From Bradyrhizobium algeriense (GTDB lineage: Bacteria; Pseudomonadota; Alphaproteobacteria; Rhizobiales; Xanthobacteraceae), in assembly GCF_036924595.1 (NCBI RefSeq), contig NZ_JAZHRV010000001.1, positions 6,138,001 through 6,202,000 on the forward strand: a stretch of DNA of 64,000 nt, written 5' to 3'. A program made the position numbers and the translations under genes. Numbering within the stretch: position 1 is the first letter of the stretch; each line of letters opens with the position of its first letter. Below, in pieces: positions 54,301 to 62,620 of the stretch. The notes below the pieces were generated by a model. That model was given only the letters and a program-made list of their open reading frames with translations. It ran no database searches and was not told the DNA's origin.

Positions 54301-55321
54301 GTCCCCAACCGCCCACACGCTCGTCCATTGTATCCGGATTGAGTGCTCGATCCTCAATGAGCCGGGCGTAAAGGCCGCGGACGGAGTAGCTGGATTCATA
54401 GATATCGACGGCTTCGCCCACCCTCTGCGTTGGCATCAATTCGCGGTCTTCGGCGTAGAGCAGGAACACCAGCCGCATTAATGTCGTGAGGAGCCCTTCA
54501 TAGAGATGATGAGGGCGCGTCGCAGCGAGTTGCTCGATGCGTTCAGGATCGGCTGCGTGAAACGCGCGCAATAGTTCATGCAGGGCGCCGAGAACCTGTT
54601 CGGCCAACTGCGCAGATACTTTATTTTGGGCCTCGCGCGACCGAGCAAGCAGTTTCGGAAGTCGCCGGCCTTCTGGCTCGGTGAAAAGCCGGGCATGGCC
54701 AAGAATAAGTTTTAGGCCACCAAGCATCGCGCGACCCGCGACGGTCCCGAGGCTCCTAAGCGGAAAGTAAAGCCATCCGGATGTCTCTCCGCGCGGTGCG
54801 TAGATAAGCCACAAATGAGATCGATCTACAAGCACTCCGATCGTGACGCCGCTTTCGCGGAGGAGGCGTTCGAATTGATGATGCGGCGTTGCATCCCAAC
54901 GATCGAGGACGCCTCGCTTGTCGGCATCAAGGGTGGTGTGCAGTTTTACAAGAATCTGGAACGCGCCTGGATCAGCACCGCCTAGATCCCTGACCGCCCA
55001 GTCGGGCGAAAGCAGAACTTCGTGCTCTGATATATAACTCGCAATATTTTCGGGCAGGCTAGGGCCGCCCGGCGCGCCAGCGACGTACCGCGCCTCCCAG
55101 CCCAGGATTCGCTCGAAGAATAGCCATGGGTCCGGAAGCGCAGGATCTTCGGTGTCGGTCGTTAGCAGTTCCGCAACTGAAAGCGTGTCCACGGCCGTTT
55201 GGCGCGCCGGCGTCAGGTCCTCTTCACGTATGACGTTGGGACCGATAACTAGCCCGACTGGCCCAATATGGTAGAGCCATTCAAGCTGCGGATCGATCGC
55301 CCCCTCAAACATTATTGTCAT
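51386..55321 (-). CDS. drmMI: DISARM adenine-specific DNA methyltransferase DrmMI
   Basis: This 1311-aa N6-adenine methyltransferase is of the class 1 DISARM type. It should mark host DNA so that the DrmAB machinery ignores it. The methyltransferase core lies in the middle: SAM motif I in KVCDPACGSGAFLVEACRQI (~577), then LYGVDKNPLAVDLARLSLWL, and catalytic NPPF in FDAIVGNPPFAGKNTTTTSN (~822). The long N-terminal region (~1-540) is as in Eco57I/type IIG-like enzymes and includes VEQIGSVYETIMGFTI and RRQSGSHYTPRTLTEPIVRY. The C-terminus is probably the target-recognition part. The ATG at 55321 overlaps the drmD stop (ATGA). All motifs are intact. Confidence 0.9.
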   Translation of the reverse strand: MTIMFEGAIDPQLEWLYHIGPVGLVIGPNVIREEDLTPARQTAVDTLSVAELLTTDTEDPALPDPWLFFERILGWEARYVAGAPGGPSLPENIASYISEHEVLLSPDWAVRDLGGADPGAFQILVKLHTTLDADKRGVLDRWDATPHHQFERLLRESGVTIGVLVDRSHLWLIYAPRGETSGWLYFPLRSLGTVAGRAMLGGLKLILGHARLFTEPEGRRLPKLLARSREAQNKVSAQLAEQVLGALHELLRAFHAADPERIEQLAATRPHHLYEGLLTTLMRLVFLLYAEDRELMPTQRVGEAVDIYESSYSVRGLYARLIEDRALNPDTMDERVGGWGRLLALFRLVHGGHPSGWITARGGKLFDTNVFPFLESRNEGEPRAAAKVLPIRDGAVLRILEGLMTVEARSFTGERVRERLSYRSLDVEQIGSVYETIMGFTIQRASGPMIAVKGEKNLPVFVDILFLGQKKAPDRQKLLKEWGVSPTGRKLEAIKNAKDAGTLTEALAAISDPRGSPGGHVVQAGSPILQPTDERRQSGSHYTPRTLTEPIVRYALEPAFERIGEDATPDQVLDIKVCDPACGSGAFLVEACRQIGERLEKAWGKNKDLKPAIPPDEDEALHACRLVAQRSLYGVDKNPLAVDLARLSLWLATLAREHEFTFLDHAVKSGNSLIGLTREQIEAAHWDLSKDSAPLLRGLLRERVNEVAIGRRDIQFASDDVTRAIQEARHRIVEKKLEGPRLYGDAVVAAFFSADKPRKREEKRVEVAKLLTGLSSETDRTERLATVAATLTQGAHPIRPFHWELEFPEVFTRDNPGFDAIVGNPPFAGKNTTTTSNRDGFLDWLKVLHAGTHGNSDLVAHFFRRTFGLIRQRGACGLIATNTVGQGDTRTTGLTAILAAGGRISRAVKRLQWPGEAAVVVSVIHITKSNKGEATLNGKNVRRVSAFLVEGDFDTNPALLKKNSRTAFQGTNPVGAGFLFDDARAKKGETLSLRDMNEILTNDATLSEFVKPYTSGEDVANDVHQMHRRYVIDFGDLNLEDAERRGGALFSAVNRLVKPVRDTDNREHRRQNWWKHGEPQKGLYIAIEGLPLVLVAPQTSPHLQMALRTNQGIFASTVIAFSFSNFSSFALLQSRIHEVWARFFSSSMKDDLRYAPSDCFETFPFPSELKDLSDLESAGMAYHSHRATLMIARNEGTTRIYNRFHDATEGSSDVQHLRELHAKMDRTTLRAYGWHDLAEQAQPVFLNEQTEDDHAYQGRLFWSSGFRDEVLARLLALNVERHTEEVRLGLVSANGALIANDSEDGEEYEAE

Positions 55322-58300
55322 GATTGTTTCGGCCAAAGGTAAACGATGCCGATGGGCTCAAGCCGCTCTGCGCGGATCTTGTACGATTCGATGACGCGAC
55401 TGGGCTCTTCGACGATTTCACGTTCGAGGCTTTCGAGGCGCCTCTGCCAATGCCGTCGGTCGGCTTCGCGCTGACGGCGTTCAGCCGGGTCGGATAGATC
55501 CAATTCAAATTGAGCCGTGTCCTTCACTGCTGCGCCCCTTCGAATTCTCTCGCGCTGGGCTGAGAGGAGGTCTTTCAGGGCTCTAGATTCGCGGACTCCG
55601 ATTTCAGTCAGGTCTTTCCTCGCAACGTCCGCGGCGGTCTTCGCACGCTGCTCGAGGGCAGGGCGAAGATCGGTCAGATCTTTTTGAACCCCAGCGAGAA
55701 GGCGGTCGACGATGTCTTTAGGGGGTACGGTTGCTGCTTTAAGTGCTTCCTCAAGCTCACCGAGCGTGGTTTGGTCGCCACTTCGGCCGAAGGCTCGCAA
55801 TCCTTGACCCGCCCGCGCGGGCTCGCTCCACAACGCCGTGATGGGCAGTATCTCTTCGTGAAGACGAGCTGCCGCGGAGCCGAACATCGCCAAGCGCCCG
55901 ACGAGCACGACGCGAGGTTGCGAACCGGGTCCATAGATCACACTAGCCCGGTTCAAGCCGGCGCGGAAACCGTGTGACACGAATCGAGATAAGAGCCGCC
56001 GCACCAATCGATGTTCGAGATGAACCTGCACGACATCATCTGCGTCCCTCCCATCTGGAAGAACCTGTGCCTCGAACGCTATGGCTCTTACGGGATGCTT
56101 CGCGCGCCATTCTGCGACGTCTCGCGGCTTCGGCGGCCGCCCCTCGCGGAGTTCGTCAAAAACACTATTCCAAGACGAGTCTTTGGCAAAAATTGGAAGC
56201 GCTGGATCGATCCTGAAAGCATCCCCGACCTCTAAGTTTGTAGCAGGTACGAGCGAAACTCCGTCGCGTGCGAGTGCTGTTTCAAAAACAGCTCGCAGAT
56301 CTTCAGATTTGATGCCGACTCGCTTTCTAGCCTGCTCAAGATCGCGATCCAAATCTTCAAGTTCTTTGGAAAGACGTGCCAGTCGCTTATCTTCTTCGTC
56401 GGCCATCTCGAAGCGCGCTCGCTTTGCAGCGGCACTTCCATCCTCCGCCTCGATCTCGCTCGCAAGCAAGGCCGCGGAACGTCGCGAAATGCCACCGCTG
56501 GTGAGCTTCCCATGGATTCGCTCCGCCAGCACTTGTCCGGAAGACCCTAGCTGGCTGCGAATAGTTTCGGTCTTGCGAACCAGTGCCGATAGAACTTGAT
56601 CCTCGGCTCTCTGCGCATACACGAAGTAACGACAGGTCACCGTGTCCGCTGGCTGAAGCTTACGATCGATCCGGCCATTGCGCTGTTCGAGTCGAGAAGG
56701 ATTCCAGGGCAGATCAAAGTGAATAAGATCGTGGCATCGTGTTTGGAGATTGATACCCTCGCGGGCCGCATCGGTACAAAGGAGCAAGCGGAGTGGCGTC
56801 TTTGCAGGATCCGCGTTGAATGCGAGCTTTACCTCCTCGCGGCGCCGTTGTCCCGTAATGCCGGTAAAGGTTGCAATCCGTTTGGGACCGAGATCGGTGT
56901 CGGCGAAAGCTTCATTGAGACGCTTTTCAAGCCAAAGTCGCGTGTCCTCCCACTCCGTGAAGATAATGAGGCGCCGCTCGTTCCACCGGCCTGGCGAAGC
57001 CATCATGTTCTTTTCGATCCAATCAACAAGCCAAAGCACACGCTCGTCGGGTTTGCGTTCGTTGCGTCGCGCAATCGCGAGCATGGCCTCTACGCGGGTT
57101 ATTGCTTCGTCGAAGCCGCGCGTCGTAAATCTGACGCCGGCGGTAGCGGCCTCAGCGACGTCCTCCTCCTGCTTTTGTATCAGATCGAGGAGGCTATTCT
57201 CGTCGGCACTTTCATCGGTTTCGAGTTCGACTGGCGTGTCCGCCATAAGAGATGCTGCAGTTTGTGGCGCTGACTGATCGGCGCGATCACGCTGCCGTTT
57301 AAGCGTCTCAAGGTGCTTCCGGAGGCTTCTGGAAAAAGCCGGGATAGACGACAGCAATCTCTGCTGTAGACCAGACAAAACAAAGCGTGCGTTGGCGAGA
57401 GGTGTACCCTGTAACCCTGTTTCGCACCATTCTCGATAATCATCGAGAAGGCTCGAAAGCACCAGCTCAGGAGCGTCCTCGGGAAGACCTGACAAAATGA
57501 TCGGTTCGATCTTTCGATTTGGAAATTTCGACACATTCAGTTTAATCAAGTCGCTCTTTAGACGCCGCACCATAACGGGTTCCAGCTCTGCGGGCTCCAC
57601 GGGAAATCCACGCGTGAAACGCTGCGGATCCAGTATTTCCAGGAGGGACGAAAAGCTGTTTGAGTGCCCGTTATGTGGCGTAGCCGATAGAAATAGTCGA
57701 TGCTCAAATCGCTCGGCCAGACTTCGAATAGCCCGCGTAAACTGGCTATCTGTCGCATATGCAACGCCGCTCGCGGGGGCTGCATGATGAGCTTCGTCGA
57801 GGATAAGCATTGCTCGCGGACGAAAAGTACCAAAGAGCTGACTTAATCCATCAGAGTATGTTTCGTCTGCAATCAGGTTATGAGATATGATGAAGCGAGA
57901 TCCAACCGCCCACGGATTTGCCGAAAATCCGTAATTTCGTCGGACCGTCGCCAAATAGTCTCGGTCGATAATGGTAAATCCCAAACCGAATTTTTGAGCG
58001 AGTTCGTCCTGCCATTGCGAGGTCATCGCCGCAGGGCTGGAAACTACGACGTAGTCTACACGCCTGCGAAGCAGCATTTCCCGCAGCACCAGACCTGCCT
58101 CAACCGTTTTACCCAGACCAACGTCATCGGCAATTAACAGATTTACACGGGGAAGCTTGAGCGCCTTGGAGAGCGGCAAAAGCTGATACGGGTCAAGTCT
58201 GATGCCAGCGCGGAATGGTGCCTGAAACAAACCTCGATCCGCCGCGGTAGCTGATCTCCATGTTACCGCTCTAAGATGAGCGGAGAACACTTCTGGATCG

Positions 58301-58539
58301 TCAGTTCCGCTTTGTCCGATCTGGCTCCAAACTTCGTCTTCCACGCGTCGGACATCGATTTCTGCGTCGACAACAGCTTGAAATCGCTCTCCCTGCGCGT
58401 CATCGTCTATGCACGCCATACTGAAGGATTTCGGAGCAGCGGCATCGCCGCTTTCTCGGACGCCTTCTACGACCCACTCCCGACCTCGAAGCCGGATCAA
58501 CTCTCCTACTTCAGGCTCAAGGCGCGATTCCCTAGGCAT
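55318..58539 (-). CDS. drmD: DISARM SNF2-like helicase DrmD
   Basis: This 1073-aa SWI2/SNF2 superfamily 2 ATPase matches class 1 DISARM DrmD. Motifs in order: Q-like GIRLDPYQLLPLSKALKLP, Walker A LIADDVGLGKTVEAGLVLRE (~145), DEAH box in RAMLILDEAHHAAPASGVAY (~248), SAT in LFLSATPHNGHSNSFSSLLE, and the C-terminal helicase half with RLIIFTEWEDTRLWLEKRLN, GINLQTRCHDLIHFDLPWNP and LEQRNGRIDRKLQ. Long charged helices near the end (LDRDLEQARKRVG) may form a coiled coil. I place the start at the ATG at 58539, preceded by GGGAAAAGGGAAC; a GTG at 58560 is possible. It heads the operon and is coupled to drmMI. Confidence 0.9.
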   Translation of the reverse strand: MPRESRLEPEVGELIRLRGREWVVEGVRESGDAAAPKSFSMACIDDDAQGERFQAVVDAEIDVRRVEDEVWSQIGQSGTDDPEVFSAHLRAVTWRSATAADRGLFQAPFRAGIRLDPYQLLPLSKALKLPRVNLLIADDVGLGKTVEAGLVLREMLLRRRVDYVVVSSPAAMTSQWQDELAQKFGLGFTIIDRDYLATVRRNYGFSANPWAVGSRFIISHNLIADETYSDGLSQLFGTFRPRAMLILDEAHHAAPASGVAYATDSQFTRAIRSLAERFEHRLFLSATPHNGHSNSFSSLLEILDPQRFTRGFPVEPAELEPVMVRRLKSDLIKLNVSKFPNRKIEPIILSGLPEDAPELVLSSLLDDYREWCETGLQGTPLANARFVLSGLQQRLLSSIPAFSRSLRKHLETLKRQRDRADQSAPQTAASLMADTPVELETDESADENSLLDLIQKQEEDVAEAATAGVRFTTRGFDEAITRVEAMLAIARRNERKPDERVLWLVDWIEKNMMASPGRWNERRLIIFTEWEDTRLWLEKRLNEAFADTDLGPKRIATFTGITGQRRREEVKLAFNADPAKTPLRLLLCTDAAREGINLQTRCHDLIHFDLPWNPSRLEQRNGRIDRKLQPADTVTCRYFVYAQRAEDQVLSALVRKTETIRSQLGSSGQVLAERIHGKLTSGGISRRSAALLASEIEAEDGSAAAKRARFEMADEEDKRLARLSKELEDLDRDLEQARKRVGIKSEDLRAVFETALARDGVSLVPATNLEVGDAFRIDPALPIFAKDSSWNSVFDELREGRPPKPRDVAEWRAKHPVRAIAFEAQVLPDGRDADDVVQVHLEHRLVRRLLSRFVSHGFRAGLNRASVIYGPGSQPRVVLVGRLAMFGSAAARLHEEILPITALWSEPARAGQGLRAFGRSGDQTTLGELEEALKAATVPPKDIVDRLLAGVQKDLTDLRPALEQRAKTAADVARKDLTEIGVRESRALKDLLSAQRERIRRGAAVKDTAQFELDLSDPAERRQREADRRHWQRRLESLEREIVEEPSRVIESYKIRAERLEPIGIVYLWPKQS

Positions 58540-58560
58540 GTTCCCTTTTCCCACCGCCAC

Positions 58561-58825
58561 AGCTTAGGTGCACGTGGCGTTCGAGCGTCTTACCTTGTCA
58601 CAACTGCCGCCAGATTGGACTCATCTTCATCGAAAGTCGAAAGTCGAAAGTCGAAGGTGATGAAACGCACCGCGCTGCACGCATCGCAATAACATCGAAG
58701 ACGAGCCGATTGCAATGTGGAAACGCGCCCGAAAAGGTTGTGCACATCTTGCGCGAAGGGCATCATGAACGAGTAGGTTAGAAGTTTCGGCTGATTTCCG
58801 GGTAAGCAGGAAGGCAAGAAGCGCA
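58561..58825. promoter_or_regulatory. Divergent control region with heptamer tandem repeat
   Basis: This 265-bp region lies between drmD (minus) and the GmrSD-like gene (plus), so it must hold both promoters. CGAAAGT is repeated four times in tandem at 58631-58658 (the last copy has one mismatch). Such short tandem arrays can slip and vary in length. No clear promoter boxes are assigned. Confidence 0.5.
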
Positions 58826-61012
58826 ATGGAAACGCAAGTCCGCACCCCTCAAATGGTCTTTATGCAGCCCCAGAGATTTGTCGTTCCCCTGTTTCAGCGT
58901 CCGTATGTTTGGAACGAAGAAAATCAATGGGAGCCGCTCTGGAACGACGTGGTGCGGGTTGCGGACAGAGTGCTGAAGCAGCCTACCGAAAAGCATCACC
59001 CTCATTTTCTCGGCGCCGTAGTTCTGCAACAAATGCAGAAGCAAACAGGTCAAATGCAGGAGCGGACTGTAATTGATGGTCAGCAGCGGTTGACCACGCT
59101 GCAATTGCTGCTTGACGCGCTCCATGCGGAATTGATGGCGGTTCAGGCATTGCAACCGGCAATGAGGCTTGAACCGCTAGTAAGAAACGCTGAGCCGTTT
59201 TGCTCAAAGCATGAAGATCGCTTTAAAGTCTGGCCGACGAACCGTGACCGGCCAGCATTCAACGCCGTTATGGGAGCTACGCTTCCTATGGACTACGATG
59301 CGGTCGGCCACCGTGGAGAAAAGATGGTGGAAGCGCACCGGTTCTTCAGTGATCAGGCGCGCGAATGGCTAAACGCAGTCGGTTCGGAAGTGACACAAAC
59401 GCGCGCGGCGGCCATTGAGACCGTAGTCCGGGAACTTCTGCAGATTGTGGTGATCGACCTTACGGTCGACGAAAACGCACAGGAGATTTTTGAGACTTTG
59501 AACGCCCGCGGCGCGCAGCTTACCGCAGCGGACCTAATCAAGAACTTCATTTTCCAGCGGCTGCTCGAAGCTGGCGCCAACGTTGAGGAAGCCTATCAAA
59601 AGAACTGGAAAGATTTTGAGACAGCATTTTGGGAGACAGAAACTAGCGTAGGACGCCTTCGCTACTCCCGTTCCGCCACATTCCTCAACCACTGGCTGAT
59701 TGCTCGCACCGGCGAAGAGGTTTTGGCTCGAGAGGTGTTCGACCGATTTAAACGGTTTGCAGACCATGAGGCTGAACTGCCCATGCACAAGTTGCTTGAG
59801 CAAGTTCACACCGCCGCTGGCGTTTACCGCAGCTTTATCACCGCCGCGTCTACCAACACTGGGCCGATCGATGGTGTGGGCTTGTTCGGCTATCGAACTG
59901 GCGTTCTCGAAAGCGAGGTCATCAAGCCCCTGGTGCTCGACTTGCTTGACCCGGAACAGTCGGCAATTCCTCCCCCGCAATTCGCAAAGGCCCTCTCTGT
60001 AATAGAAAGCTGGATGGTTCGCCGAATGCTGGTTCGTGCAACGACCAAAAACTATAATCAGGTCGTAGCTGAGCTAATAGCGCTCCTACATAAGTCAAAT
60101 CGTGACATCGCGGGTGATGTTATCGAGGCTTTCCTGGCCGGACAGACGACGGGAAGCAGGTACTGGCCTGATGACGTTGAGCTTGAGCAGGAGCTTGTAT
60201 CACTACAGGCATACAGGCGCCTGGGCCGTGGGCGCCTCCGAATGGTGCTTGAGGCCATCGAAGACCATCTGAGAGGTTGGAGCAATGGGCAAAACGGTCT
60301 GGGCGACGAGCGCGTCGGCAGGGGCAAGCTCGCCATCGAACATGTGATGCCAAGAAAGTGGCACACACATTGGGCCATTCAAGATGGGAGTGACGAGGCA
60401 GAGCGAGAAAGCATCATCCACACCCTCGGCAATTTGACGCTGCTTACCGGTAAAATTAATTCCAAAGTTTCTAACGGCCCTTGGTCCGGCAATGGCGGCA
60501 AACGTGCTTTACTTGAAAAACATGACGTGTTGATTTTGAACCGGGACCTTTTGAAGAAAGGTGCCGATCAGTGGACAGACCAAGCTATTCGCACCCGAAC
60601 GAAGGAACTCGTGCGGGTCATCAGTCAGATTTGGCCAGTACCAGCAAATCATCGTTCGGGGTTCGCTCGAGACAAATCGACTGTCCGCAGGAAGGTTGAC
60701 CTGTCAGATCTTATCGCGGGCGGCAAGCTCGAGCCCGGACTACCACTCTACCCTCGTCGAAAGCAGCACAGCCATCGCGTGGCTACGCTTCTTCCTGACG
60801 GGACAATAGATGTTGATGGCATCGCATTCTCGAGCCCCACCGAGGCGGCGACCGCAATCGCTGGAAAGCGAACGAACGGATGGTGGTTTTTTGTAACGGA
60901 TCAAGCCACTAAACGCTCACTTCGCAACATCCGACGCGACTATATCGACGCCATGTCTGTAGACGCAGATGACGACGACCAGGACGATGATGAGGATGAA
61001 GAAGAAACGTGA
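58826..61012 (+). CDS. GmrSD-like type IV restriction enzyme (DUF262-DUF1524) with RAMA-like domain
   Basis: This 728-aa protein is of the GmrSD/SspE/BrxU class, which cuts modified DNA or acts with DNA-modification defence systems. The DUF262 part has FVVPLFQRPYVWNEENQWEP, the DGQQR motif (Asp84-Arg88) in VIDGQQRLTTLQLLLDALHA, and ETLNARGAQLTAADLIKNFI. The DUF1524 HNH-like part has AIEHVMPRKWHTHWA (His506) and HTLGNLTLLTGKINSKVSNG. Residues ~622-692 resemble a RAMA domain (VDLSDLIAGGKLEPGLPLYP; DVDGIAFSSPTEAATAIAGK; NGWWFFVTDQ). An acidic tail (DDDDQDDDEDEEE) ends it. It is divergent from drmD, so the two defences share a control region. The target modification is unknown. Confidence 0.85.
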   Translation: METQVRTPQMVFMQPQRFVVPLFQRPYVWNEENQWEPLWNDVVRVADRVLKQPTEKHHPHFLGAVVLQQMQKQTGQMQERTVIDGQQRLTTLQLLLDALHAELMAVQALQPAMRLEPLVRNAEPFCSKHEDRFKVWPTNRDRPAFNAVMGATLPMDYDAVGHRGEKMVEAHRFFSDQAREWLNAVGSEVTQTRAAAIETVVRELLQIVVIDLTVDENAQEIFETLNARGAQLTAADLIKNFIFQRLLEAGANVEEAYQKNWKDFETAFWETETSVGRLRYSRSATFLNHWLIARTGEEVLAREVFDRFKRFADHEAELPMHKLLEQVHTAAGVYRSFITAASTNTGPIDGVGLFGYRTGVLESEVIKPLVLDLLDPEQSAIPPPQFAKALSVIESWMVRRMLVRATTKNYNQVVAELIALLHKSNRDIAGDVIEAFLAGQTTGSRYWPDDVELEQELVSLQAYRRLGRGRLRMVLEAIEDHLRGWSNGQNGLGDERVGRGKLAIEHVMPRKWHTHWAIQDGSDEAERESIIHTLGNLTLLTGKINSKVSNGPWSGNGGKRALLEKHDVLILNRDLLKKGADQWTDQAIRTRTKELVRVISQIWPVPANHRSGFARDKSTVRRKVDLSDLIAGGKLEPGLPLYPRRKQHSHRVATLLPDGTIDVDGIAFSSPTEAATAIAGKRTNGWWFFVTDQATKRSLRNIRRDYIDAMSVDADDDDQDDDEDEEET

Positions 61013-61343
61013 TCAGCGTTATCTGGCCAGGTGTTTCGCGATGTAGTCTCGCGCGCGCGACTGGGACCTTGCTCCACGGGGGTGAAGCGGCGTCCTCAGC
61101 CTGACCAAACCTAAGCGCGCCACAAGAACCGCCAGGCGGGTGCTTAACAAAAGCTTAACTCTACTTTTTTGGTCCTGGGTATTTTCCGGTGAGGTCTCGC
61201 GAAGCGAGACAGGGGCGCCCTGTCCATGCTCCCCGGGGGGTAGATTTTGCGCCTTCGCCTGATGCCCGACTGAGAGCTCTGCCCAACGCGGCTATGGCAC
61301 GCGGCCGATCGTGGTCGCGTCAGCCATAACAGCGAGGCGGGCT
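61013..61343. other. Gap with a hairpin resembling a mobilisation origin
   Basis: GTCTCGC (61194-61200), GAA, GCGAGAC (61204-61210) form a perfect 7-bp hairpin followed by AGGGGCGCCCTGTCC. RSF1010-type oriT has GTTTCTC-GAA-GAGAAAC followed by a nic region ending GCGCCCT. The order and loop match in style. It lies just upstream of ardC. No other gene is seen in this gap. Confidence 0.45.
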
Positions 61344-62225
61344 ATGAAACGTGACCTCCATGCGGAGGTATCTGCGCGCATTATTGCGCAGCTAGAAGCC
61401 GGTGCCGCCCCTTGGGTTAAGCCCTGGTCGGCCATCCCCGGTGCCAATACCCCGTGCAATGCTGTCAGCAACCGGCCTTACTCCGGCTGCAACATCGTTC
61501 TGTTGTGGATGGCACAGGCAGCCGGCTATCGCACGCCGCGCTTTCTTACGTTTAAGCAGGCTTTGGAGTTGGGCGGCAACGTCCGCAAGGGCGAGCGCGG
61601 CACGAAGGTCTATTTCGTGAAGCAGCTACAAGTTCGAGACGAGTGCGCGGACGACGGCACTGGAACGCGCCTAGTCCCGATGATGCGTGAGTACACGGTT
61701 TTCAATGTGGATCAATGCGAAAGCCTTCCCGATAGCATCAACACGGGAAAGCCGATGCGCGTCCGCAATCCCGACACGCGAGACGAGATTGCTGACGCAT
61801 TCTTGGGCTCAACTGGCGCGGATATCCGCGAAGGACATGGAGAGGCGTTGTATGTGTTAAGCCGCGATTTTATCTCGATGCCTGCATTCGCCGGGTTCAA
61901 AGGCGCGGATCATTTCTACAATGTGGCGTTCCATGAGCTTACGCACTGGAGTGGACACAAGTCGCGTCTCGATCGGGATCTGAAAAATCGGTTCGGCTCG
62001 CGCGACTACGCGGCGGAGGAATTGATAGCGGAGTTGGGCGCCGCGTTCCTGTGCGCAGAATTTGGCTTTGACGGGGACGTCCGGAGCGCTGGCTATATTG
62101 CCTCATGGATTGACCTTCTGGAGGCCGACAAACGGGCGTTCTTTACAGCCTGCAGCCGGGCATCCAAAGCGGCGGACTACCTTCGCGGCTTGGCCCTTGC
62201 CGAGCCCGCTGAAAGGGCGGCGTGA
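61344..62225 (+). CDS. ardC: ArdC-like antirestriction protein with zincin domain
   Basis: This 293-aa protein has the two-part ArdC layout. The N-terminal ssDNA-binding domain (DUF1738-like) covers residues ~1-125: LHAEVSARIIAQLEAGAAPW, NRPYSGCNIVLLWMAQAAGY, FKQALELGGNVRKGERGTKV and YTVFNVDQCE. The C-terminal metallopeptidase-like domain has HELTH (197-201) in VAFHELTHWSGHKSRL and YAAEELIAELGAAFLCAEFG. ArdC proteins shield incoming single-stranded DNA from restriction during transfer. The ATG at 61344 has GAGGCGGG upstream. Carrying it at the end of a mobile island beside restriction-like systems fits protection of the element during entry. The next small gene overlaps it. Confidence 0.9.
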   Translation: MKRDLHAEVSARIIAQLEAGAAPWVKPWSAIPGANTPCNAVSNRPYSGCNIVLLWMAQAAGYRTPRFLTFKQALELGGNVRKGERGTKVYFVKQLQVRDECADDGTGTRLVPMMREYTVFNVDQCESLPDSINTGKPMRVRNPDTRDEIADAFLGSTGADIREGHGEALYVLSRDFISMPAFAGFKGADHFYNVAFHELTHWSGHKSRLDRDLKNRFGSRDYAAEELIAELGAAFLCAEFGFDGDVRSAGYIASWIDLLEADKRAFFTACSRASKAADYLRGLALAEPAERAA

Positions 62226-62464
62226 TGGCCCCGACGTCCTACCCCCAACGCCCCTGCCGCGAGCCGCTCTTCGACATCGACCCACGAACCGGTTTCAACA
62301 TCGAAGTCTTCTTTGCCGACCGGGCGCTGGAGACGTTTGGGAGGTGCGGCGCGGGCTGGTTTTGGTGGTCTCGCCGGCGCGGCTATCCGCCATCAGGCCC
62401 GGCCGCTGGGCCCTTCCCTACTAGCTACGCAGCATATCGGCACGCGATGACAATTGACGCTTAA
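62225..62464 (+). CDS. Small hypothetical protein coupled to ardC
   Basis: This 79-aa protein starts at the ATG that overlaps the ardC stop (TGATG). It is rich in Pro and aromatic residues (EPLFDIDPRTGFNIEVFFAD; GAGWFWWSRRRGYPPSGPAA). I recall similar short partners after ardC/traC-type genes in rhizobial elements, but function is unknown. It is the last gene of the island; 62465-62620 is empty. Confidence 0.62.
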   Translation: MAPTSYPQRPCREPLFDIDPRTGFNIEVFFADRALETFGRCGAGWFWWSRRRGYPPSGPAAGPFPTSYAAYRHAMTIDA

Positions 62465-62620
62465 TGCACGAACGTTTGGCGAACGGCGCACCCCATTTCA
62501 TGTGCCAAGAATGTGACATGGAACAGCGGACACACCATGCCACTTGGTTGGAAAGCCTAGCATTCACTAGCATTTTTTGAATTGTGCCGTTTAGAGGCGG
62601 CATGGGCGAATTAGCTCATG

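Noticed and set aside
58627..59155. Minus-strand frames opposite the start of the GmrSD-like gene
   Set aside because: Shadows without motifs; the plus frame carries DUF262 and DUF1524 motifs.
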